DNA of 64,000 nt, taken from positions 992,001-1,056,000 of the forward strand of contig CM000691.1 of assembly GCA_000149225.2 (NCBI GenBank). Direction: 5' to 3'. This document shows positions 57,450 to 64,000 of this stretch, piece by piece (position 1 is the stretch's first letter; each line of letters starts with the position of its first letter). The notes under the pieces were generated by a model that saw only the letters and a program-made list of their open reading frames with translations, ran no database searches and was not told the origin of the DNA. The position numbers and the translations under genes were made by a program. Source of the DNA: Lachancea kluyveri NRRL Y-12651 (Eukaryota > Ascomycota > Saccharomycetes > Saccharomycetales > Saccharomycetaceae).

Positions 57450-60215
57450 ATGGCTGAATACACTTTTACTTGGCCTGCCGGTCCAAATGATGTTATTATC
57501 ACTGGTGATTTTGACAATTGGCAAGGCTCTACTCCCCTAGTTAAGTCTCCAACTGGTGATTTCTCTCTAACTATGCCAATCGAACAAACTTCAAATGATA
57601 AGTTTTATTTTAAATTCATTGTTGACGGACAGTGGACTACAAGCCAGGAATTCAAGACAGACAGCGTAAAGGGTGGCATTGAGAACAACTTTTTGATTAT
57701 CTCTTCTTTACCCACTTACGGTTCCAAATCTGCTAAAATTCCTGAAATTGGCATTAATTTGGTAGCTCCTGAGGTGGCTGCTCCAGTACTGGGCAATAAG
57801 ACGTCTGTCCAAAAGGCCCAACCAGCTCCTGGGTCTAGAAAGAGCAAAAAGAAGAAGGTCAAGGTTAAGAAGAGAATTAGAAGAAACAAAAAGACTGGTG
57901 AAAAGACGGTTATTTCCGAGGAAAGATCAGAGTTGAGATCTGATGAGGAAGAAGCAGAGGAGACTGCAACTACTACTGCTACCTCTAGAGAAGAAACTCC
58001 AATTTCCATTCCACCAACCACTGCGGCGACTGAAAATGACAATCTAGCAACTACTGTTATGCCATCAACGGAAAACAAACAAACAACCTTAGCTGGTGAG
58101 CCAGGCGCTGTTATTGTTCAGAATCCTAGAGATATTAAAGAATTTTCCGAAGTTAGAGACGTTGATGCTAAAGAATTGAATGCAAGGTTGAACAAGGAAC
58201 TGAGGGACAAAGAGGCTGCTGCTTCTAGAGAATTAGAAGAAAGAGAAGGGGCTGCTGCTTCGGAATTCGAAAAACAGCAGGTTGCTGTTGCTAAGAAAAT
58301 TGAAAATCAGAAGTCTGCTGCTATCAAAGAATTGGAAGAAAACAAAGCTGAGGTTTTGGCGTTGGCACAGGAACAGGCAGCAGCAGCTAAAAAGGCGGAA
58401 AAAGTGCAAGCTGTTGCTATCAAGGAAGCTGAAGAACAGAAATCTGCCGCTGCCAAGGAAATTGAGGAACAAAAAGCTGCCGCTGCCAAAGAATTGAAGG
58501 ACAAGAATACCGTTATTTTGAATTTGGAGCAGAAACAAGTTGCTGACGCCGAAAAAATCAAAGAGCAACAAGCCGCCGCTACTGAAGAATTGGAAAGTAA
58601 AAAAGCTGCTACTTTAGCTTTAGAACAGAAACAAGCTGCTGCCGCCAAGGAATTGGAGGACAAGAACACCATCCTTTTGAATTTAGAGCAGAAACAAGTT
58701 GCAGCCGCAAAAGAGATCGAAGAGCAACAAGCTGCAGCTGCCAAGGAATTGGAAAGTAAAAAGGCTATTGCTTTAAATCTAGAGCAAAAGCAAGCTGCTA
58801 CTGCCAAAGAAATTGAAAATCAGAAGTCTGCTGCTATCAAAGAATTGGAAGAAAACAAAGCTGAGGTTTTGGCGTTGGCACAGGAACAGGCAGCAGCAGC
58901 TAAAAAGGCGGAAAAAGTGCAAGCTGTTGCTATCAAGGAAGCTGAAGAACAAAAAGCTGCCACTGCCAAGGAAATTGAGGAACAAAAAGCTGCCGCTGCC
59001 AAGGAAATTGAGGAACAAAAAGCTGCTGCTGCAAAAGAATTGAAGGACAAGAATACCGTCATTTTGAATTTGGAGCAGAAACAAGTTGCTGACGCCGAAA
59101 AAATCAAAGAGCAACAAGCCGCCGCTACTGAAGAATTGGAAAGTAAAAAAGCTGCTACTTTAGCTTTAGAACAGAAACAAGCTGCTGCCGCCAAGGAATT
59201 GGAGGACAAGAACACCATCCTTTTGAATTTAGAGCAGAAACAAGTTGCAGCCGCAAAAGAGATCGAAGAGCAACAAGCTGCAGCTGCCAAGGAATTGGAA
59301 AGTAAAAAGGCTATTGTTTTAAATCTAGAGCAAAAGCAAGCTGCTACTGCCAAAGAAATTGAAAAGCAGCAAACTGCCGCCGCCAAAGAAATCGAAAAGC
59401 AACAAACTGCCGCTGCCAAAGAAATCGAAGAGCAACAAGCTGCAGCTGCCAAGGAATTAGAAAGTAAAAAGGCCGTTGCTTTAGATCTAGAGCAAAAGCA
59501 AGCTGCCACTGTCAGAGAATTGGAAGAGAAGGAAAATTCTGCCGCGCTTTTGGATAATAAAAACCTTGCTATTTCTCAGGAGCTACAAAACAAAGAAGCA
59601 GCTCTTGACGACTTGGAAAACAGGGAAACTGCTACCAAAGAAACTGTTTTAGAAGAGACGAACGACGAGCTAACCACGGTCGTGCAAAAGTCACAAATTT
59701 CTGCTCCAACGGGAGAACATAATGGCAATTTGGGTGTTGATAACTCGACCCTTATTGTTACTGAGGAAACTGGTATCATTACCTCCCCACAGCAGGAAAA
59801 AGAGTTATTGAGCAAGACCCTTGACCCAAAGGTTGGAAGCAATACTGTGGCTGAGGAAATCTTGATTATTGAAGGCGATTTACCTAAGGATAAGATCGCT
59901 GAAGTTCAAGGTACATCTGGTAAGGTCGTCACTGCTTTAGAAAATGAGAATGGCGTAAGTCCAGACGCAAACCAGCCTGTCACCAAAGAAATAATTACTG
60001 CGGTCGCTGCCGTCGAGGAGCCAAAGGGTGAGAAGAGTACTCCAGTTAAAAGCGACGAAAAAAAGGGCCAAGCTCCCTCTCCCACCGTCGCTGATACTAC
60101 TAACACTCCTGCCAAGAAGCAACCACCTGTCAATTCTGCTTCTACACCGGCTAAACATGAAGAGAAGAAGAAGAAGAAGGGTCTTTTCTCTAAGTTAAAG
60201 AAAATTTTTAAGTAA
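57450..60215 (+). CDS. MDG1: Mdg1/Crp1 homologue with expanded 11-residue repeats
   Basis: This is the single counterpart of MDG1 (pheromone signalling, plasma membrane) and CRP1 (binds cruciform DNA). The 921-residue product opens with an AMPK-type glycogen-binding/E-set domain (about 1-95: YTFTWPAGPNDVIITGDFDNW), then a basic KKKKVKVKKRIRRNKK patch near 130-145 and an acidic Ser/Thr linker. From about residue 250 to 695 follows an Ala/Lys/Glu/Gln array of 11-residue units such as AAAKEIEEQQA and LNLEQKQVAAA, predicted to be one long helix or coiled coil. The end KKKKKGLFSKLKKIFK is a basic amphipathic helix that could bind membranes. S. cerevisiae Mdg1 and Crp1 have about 366 and 465 residues, so the array roughly doubles the protein. 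Confidence 0.93.
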   Translation: MAEYTFTWPAGPNDVIITGDFDNWQGSTPLVKSPTGDFSLTMPIEQTSNDKFYFKFIVDGQWTTSQEFKTDSVKGGIENNFLIISSLPTYGSKSAKIPEIGINLVAPEVAAPVLGNKTSVQKAQPAPGSRKSKKKKVKVKKRIRRNKKTGEKTVISEERSELRSDEEEAEETATTTATSREETPISIPPTTAATENDNLATTVMPSTENKQTTLAGEPGAVIVQNPRDIKEFSEVRDVDAKELNARLNKELRDKEAAASRELEEREGAAASEFEKQQVAVAKKIENQKSAAIKELEENKAEVLALAQEQAAAAKKAEKVQAVAIKEAEEQKSAAAKEIEEQKAAAAKELKDKNTVILNLEQKQVADAEKIKEQQAAATEELESKKAATLALEQKQAAAAKELEDKNTILLNLEQKQVAAAKEIEEQQAAAAKELESKKAIALNLEQKQAATAKEIENQKSAAIKELEENKAEVLALAQEQAAAAKKAEKVQAVAIKEAEEQKAATAKEIEEQKAAAAKEIEEQKAAAAKELKDKNTVILNLEQKQVADAEKIKEQQAAATEELESKKAATLALEQKQAAAAKELEDKNTILLNLEQKQVAAAKEIEEQQAAAAKELESKKAIVLNLEQKQAATAKEIEKQQTAAAKEIEKQQTAAAKEIEEQQAAAAKELESKKAVALDLEQKQAATVRELEEKENSAALLDNKNLAISQELQNKEAALDDLENRETATKETVLEETNDELTTVVQKSQISAPTGEHNGNLGVDNSTLIVTEETGIITSPQQEKELLSKTLDPKVGSNTVAEEILIIEGDLPKDKIAEVQGTSGKVVTALENENGVSPDANQPVTKEIITAVAAVEEPKGEKSTPVKSDEKKGQAPSPTVADTTNTPAKKQPPVNSASTPAKHEEKKKKKGLFSKLKKIFK
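58300..59358 (+). repeat. Near-identical internal tandem duplication in MDG1/CRP1
   Basis: A block starting at 58300 recurs from 58813 with almost no base differences. The offset is 513 bases at the start and 546 bases after a 33-base (11-codon) extra unit in the second copy, near 58970-59010. Nearly identical DNA, including silent positions, implies a recent duplication or recent gene conversion. Multiples of 33 bases keep the helical register. Confidence 0.9.
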
Positions 60216-60694
60216 CAAAAAAACCACTAATTACCGGCGGGTCTTTTTAAAAAACAAAAAAAAGGAGAATATAATCACTACTTTTTAATTCCCTAAGGGG
60301 TCATCTTTACTACTATTCTATTTTGTGCGCCCACTTTTTAATCTACTTTCTTTTATTCTCCACACGGATTTCCCTTTATTACTCTATGATGCTTCTATGT
60401 ATTTCGCCGAAGAATGTCTGTAACAATTTTTATGTATGAGAATGTGTAACCACAAATTATTGCAGAATGATGCACTTCTCAGTAAACTCTTTTTTTTTCT
60501 TTAATTCAAGACTACTTTGTTAAAGTGCGAGTGTAAATACTCGCTCTGTCATAATCTTCTGGAGGAGAAAAAAAGCAATTCACAAGAAAAATTTTCGAGA
60601 TGAGCATGAGACTAAGCGATGAGTTTAAACTGTGCAATGCTTCTAGCAGTTTGAAAGTCGATACGCCAGGAACATTTGCAAGTAACTAGAAATT
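60216..60694. other. Intergenic region MDG1-NOP13
   Basis: The 479 bases hold the MDG1/CRP1 terminator and NOP13 promoter. T-rich DNA lies near 60490-60500. No gene is visible. Confidence 0.35.
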
Positions 60695-61885
60695 ATGACC
60701 GCTAAAGAAAAATCTAGCATTGAAAATAAACCAGAGGAGGAGTCCATCCAAAACTCTAAGGAAGAACAAATCGCAAAGGTATTAAGTGACCCAACAAAGA
60801 AAAGAAAAGCTGAAGATGAAATTGAAATCGATTTGAACCAATCAGTCCCATTATCGAAAAAGCAGAAACGTTTATTGAGAAGAGGTAAAATTACTATAGA
60901 GGAATTAAACAAGAAATTTAACATTGATCCTTCTTCTATTGAAGAGTACAAGAAGGAGTCTGATGGCAAGGCAACAACTGAAGAAGTTGCCGAAACCAGC
61001 GAAAATGACGACTCCAAGTCAAAGGTGAAAAAGGAAAAAAAGTTTGGTGTTTGGGTCGGTAACTTATCTTTTGATACCAGCAAAGAGGACTTAATCAGGT
61101 TCATCGTTGCTAAAACCAAGGACCTCGAAGGTGAATCCAAAGTGGAAGAGGATTCTATTATAAGAGTCAACTTGCCATTGGCTCAAAATGACGGCAAAAA
61201 AATTAGAAACAAAGGTTTTGCATACATGGATTTCAAAAATAAAGAGCAAATGAATGCCGTTATTGGCTTGAGCGAATCTCAACTGAACGGCAGAAACATG
61301 TTGATTAAGAATTCGAGCAGCTACGAGGGCAGACCAGACAAGAACGATCTTATCGCCATGTCCAAAAACCCGCCATCAAGAATCCTATTTGTTGGTAACT
61401 TGTCCTTTGACACCACCGATGAACTACTAAGAAAACACTTTCAACATTGTGGCGAGATAGTCAAAGTAAGAATGGCTACATTTCAAGATAGTGGTAAGTG
61501 TAAGGGGTTTGCTTTCATCGACTTTAAGGATGAAAAAGGTCCAACTGAAGCCCTAACTGACAAAAGTTGTAGAAAAATAGCTGGCAGACCACTCAGGATG
61601 GAATTCGGCGAAGACAGGAGTAAAAGGCAAGTGAAGAGAAGAGAAAACTCGTCTCAATACGATAACAACAGAAAGCCTTTTGACATCTCAAATGCGACTC
61701 CAACTTCGGCTCCAACACCAGCTTCAACGGCCCCAATTAGAGAGAGAAGACCAAAAACTTCAAGACCACAGAAACCTTCCTTCACAGACTCCAACAACCG
61801 TTTGAAGAGTAGTATTGCCTTGGCTAGTGCACAAAGAGCTTCTGCTGCAATTGTTCCATCACAAGGTAAGAAGACGACTTTCTAA
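60695..61885 (+). CDS. NOP13: Nucleolar RNA-binding protein Nop13
   Basis: Nop13 is a nucleolar protein found in pre-60S particles and related to Nop12. The 396-residue product has a charged N-terminus with KKRKAEDE and KKQKRLLRRGK nuclear signals. Two RRMs follow: RRM1 from about 115 (VWVGNLSFDT) to 205 with a long insertion, and RRM2 from about 229 (ILFVGNLSFDT, RNP1 KCKGFAFIDF) to 305. The tail is basic and Pro/Ser/Ala-rich. Length matches S. cerevisiae Nop13 (403). Synteny agrees. Confidence 0.95.
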   Translation: MTAKEKSSIENKPEEESIQNSKEEQIAKVLSDPTKKRKAEDEIEIDLNQSVPLSKKQKRLLRRGKITIEELNKKFNIDPSSIEEYKKESDGKATTEEVAETSENDDSKSKVKKEKKFGVWVGNLSFDTSKEDLIRFIVAKTKDLEGESKVEEDSIIRVNLPLAQNDGKKIRNKGFAYMDFKNKEQMNAVIGLSESQLNGRNMLIKNSSSYEGRPDKNDLIAMSKNPPSRILFVGNLSFDTTDELLRKHFQHCGEIVKVRMATFQDSGKCKGFAFIDFKDEKGPTEALTDKSCRKIAGRPLRMEFGEDRSKRQVKRRENSSQYDNNRKPFDISNATPTSAPTPASTAPIRERRPKTSRPQKPSFTDSNNRLKSSIALASAQRASAAIVPSQGKKTTF

Positions 61886-62344
61886 TAGTTTCTTTTATAC
61901 TGGTAGTTATTTTTTTGTACATTAGTGTTTTATTATATTTAAATCATTTGCGCATAAACTACAGTTTCACACATAATCATTATATACGTAATTATTTGTT
62001 CTTTATTTCTTTTTTTTTTTTTTTTTTTTCCAGGAAAGTATTCCGATCTGGCGTCTGAAGGTTTCGGAGATCCGAAGACATAGGAAGGAGAGTGCAAAGT
62101 CTAGTGTGAAAATAAAACTAATACTGCAAACGTATCTCGAAGAAGGTGATAATACCACCATCTGAAAACATAAAAAGAAAGAGGTCATTTGTTTGGATTT
62201 ATTGCTGTTTATTATTGCTGTTGCTGCTTATAATTATCGCGTTCTAAAAAAAGAAAAAGGCAAAAGGTGTATTGAGGACCAACACAAGTAAGCAGAGAAA
62301 GAGAAAGAGAAAGAGAGAAAGGACTAAGGTTCCTGATTTATACC
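61886..62344. other. Intergenic region NOP13-TDA7
   Basis: The 459 bases include a T run at about 62009-62030 and purine-rich GAGAAAGAGAAAG repeats near 62295-62320, directly before TDA7. I see no gene. Confidence 0.35.
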
Positions 62345-63607
62345 ATGATTTTTAATACCACAAACCTTCCTTCATCGTCATTTTTGTCACCGTCCCTTCT
62401 TTCTTTAGAGACTGAGCCGGCGACTCTTTCATCTGGCGATAATGCAACCACGACAAACCCAAGCTACACTTCAACGAAGGTAATAGAACCATCCACTTTA
62501 TGGTTCTCAAGCGACGAAGTAGGAACACCTACAACTGATGTTACACAAACTACCGATGACATAGCCACTGAAGACACAACATCGCCTTTGGGTTTTGTTA
62601 CACTTACTGAGACTTTAGATACGACGTATGTTGAGGTAACTACAATCGCGACTACAGTGTACACGGAGGAGACTTATTTAGCAATAAGTCAGCAAGAAAC
62701 GTCTCAGGTTACTCTGGGGGAGTCTACAACACAGCGGGCAACTCATACTAGTGAGAGTTTATTATTAGCGTCGAGTGAAACATATTACGTTTACACACAA
62801 AATTACGAAATTACTGCATCTACCACTACTTTCACCACAGGATTACCGACAACCCTTATAATTCCTACCAGTGCATCATCTACGTTTTCGATACCGACTA
62901 GCGTGATCACCACCGATGCTGCATTTTATAAGAATTGGTTATCGGGTTCGTTGGATAGTGACAAGTCTTATTCATCGAGGAGTAATAAACACACAATCAT
63001 CGGTGCTACTGTCGGTAGTGTGTGTGGATTTCTACTGTGCTTGCTTATGCTGTGGCTGATGTTCTTTAGGAAACGCAAGAATAAGATACAGGCCGACGAA
63101 CGAGGATTTAGCCACGAGATTGGACGTCGGTTGGATAGCCCACCTGAAGCACCAGAAGCCGCAGAATTTTCGCCCAGTGAACTAACGAATCCAAAGAATG
63201 CTAGATCTGTCGATGACGAAGCATTTTTGAAGGGAAAATATAAGATGTTAGGCAAGAGGTTACCGCCACTTCCCTTGTGGAGCAAAAAGAACCTGAACAG
63301 CGATGAAAATTTTCCTGTAATACCAGAAAAAGAGGAAAAAGATGTAAATCCATTCAAGGACGAATTTGATTTCCAACAGCGCTTACCTCCATCTCCAGCT
63401 CCACCTGCACAGCCTCATCTGTCTCATTATAATAATAGGTTTTCGTTTATGTCATCAATGTCAGAGAGCACTTCGTCTTCAGGGGAATACACCGAGAGTG
63501 ATACTTCTTTAATAGAATTATGGCAACAGGGGCCACAGAGTTCAGCCCAAGATCAAAATACTAGATTGCCTCATACGTCGCAGAGTTTGTTAAGGGAAGT
63601 GATATGA
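62345..63607 (+). CDS. TDA7: Single-span membrane protein Tda7
   Basis: Tda7 is a vacuolar membrane protein of unknown function; its S. cerevisiae paralogue is YDL211C. The 420-residue product has a Ser/Thr-rich N-terminal region (about 1-200, likely lumenal and O-glycosylated) without an obvious signal peptide, one membrane span near 217-240 (TIIGATVGSVCGFLLCLLML...), then a basic stop (FRKRKNK) and a cytosolic tail with LPPLPLWSKKN, NPFKDEF and a Ser-rich end. It is shorter than S. cerevisiae Tda7 (636), mostly in the Ser/Thr part. Position after NOP13 fits chromosome XIV. Confidence 0.8.
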   Translation: MIFNTTNLPSSSFLSPSLLSLETEPATLSSGDNATTTNPSYTSTKVIEPSTLWFSSDEVGTPTTDVTQTTDDIATEDTTSPLGFVTLTETLDTTYVEVTTIATTVYTEETYLAISQQETSQVTLGESTTQRATHTSESLLLASSETYYVYTQNYEITASTTTFTTGLPTTLIIPTSASSTFSIPTSVITTDAAFYKNWLSGSLDSDKSYSSRSNKHTIIGATVGSVCGFLLCLLMLWLMFFRKRKNKIQADERGFSHEIGRRLDSPPEAPEAAEFSPSELTNPKNARSVDDEAFLKGKYKMLGKRLPPLPLWSKKNLNSDENFPVIPEKEEKDVNPFKDEFDFQQRLPPSPAPPAQPHLSHYNNRFSFMSSMSESTSSSGEYTESDTSLIELWQQGPQSSAQDQNTRLPHTSQSLLREVI

Positions 63608-64000
63608 CACCTTTATCATCTGTACCGGTTCCGGCAATTTGAACCGATTTTAGGATTTTAAGGGGTTTTGAAAAGCAGAGTACAGACTAGGAAACTGAAA
63701 TTGGAAATGCTAAAGAATGTACTTTACATCGAAATCGAATTTTCGAAGTGTTTAACCGATCGACTTTCGCTAAAAATCGCAATATAAAGGAGAATGTGAA
63801 TATTTAGGTCTTATTCAAAGATTGTATTTTCCCAAATTTATACCGAAGTTTAATGAAAAAGATTTTATAGGAAATAGTTGTTGATCAGCGACTCCCACTT
63901 TCTGTAATCAGGAAGGGGGCTCTGTGTATAGGTGGTTCATAATCATTTGTTGAAACTTAGTTTTTAAGAAACATAATATTGGTATCTAGCAGATAACCTC
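63608..64000. other. Right-edge non-coding sequence
   Basis: The last 393 bases are downstream of TDA7 and AT-rich. I see no reading frame, RNA or repeat that I can support. Confidence 0.4.

Noticed and set aside
58233-59509. Antisense frames of up to 229 codons across the MDG1/CRP1 repeat
   Set aside because: They are produced by the low-complexity repeat; the sense frame has the conserved N- and C-terminal domains.

Overview
The window looks like nuclear DNA from a budding yeast of the family Saccharomycetaceae. Genes are dense and almost intron-free, the introns present use GTATGT or GTAAGT donors with TACTAAC branch points, intergenic DNA is rich in poly(dA:dT), and nearly every protein reads as a close relative of a Saccharomyces cerevisiae protein. 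From about 25.7 kb to the right end, genes that S. cerevisiae carries on chromosome VIII (YHR139-YHR146) and on chromosome XIV (YNL160-YNL176) interleave in one track: YGP1/SPS100, YHR140W, CBK1, RPL42, CHS7, YNL162W-A, RIA1, IBD2, DSE2, YNL165W, BNI5, RPC10, SKO1, FMP41, DCD1, PSD1, APC1, MDG1/CRP1, NOP13, TDA7. This is the order expected before the whole-genome duplication, so I infer a non-WGD species, perhaps of the Zygosaccharomyces/Torulaspora group. The genus is not proven.

Layout. 0-10.6 kb: an agmatinase-like ureohydrolase, ASI2, PGA1, ECM14, an endosulfine (IGO), an INSIG-like NSG, WSS1, an unrecognised gene and CUZ1. 10.7-20.1 kb: a GRE2-like reductase, casein kinase YCK, adenine deaminase AAH1, SPL2, an unrecognised membrane protein and ARO9. 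20.6-28.5 kb: GIM3 and a YHR138C-type protease inhibitor, both with introns I found by reading splice signals, then MEP2, a short two-finger GATA factor, YGP1 and YHR140W. 28.5-29.4 kb: a long convergent gap that probably holds an H/ACA snoRNA in the snR32 position. 29.4-50.6 kb: CBK1 to PSD1. 50.7-64 kb: APC1, an intron-bearing tRNA-Pro(UGG), two fossil LTR pieces of a Ty1-like element, a strongly enlarged MDG1/CRP1, NOP13 and TDA7.

Themes. Nitrogen genes are concentrated at the left (agmatinase, AAH1, ARO9, MEP2 and a GATA factor immediately upstream of MEP2, whose promoter has GATAAG sites). SPL2 and the divergent membrane-protein gene share an intergenic region with three CACGTG boxes, as expected for Pho4 control. 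CBK1, the kinase that activates Ace2, lies about 9 kb from DSE2, whose promoter carries Ace2/Swi5-type sites. The most unusual sequence is the MDG1/CRP1 homologue, where an 11-residue repeat array has grown through a recent internal duplication of about 0.5 kb.
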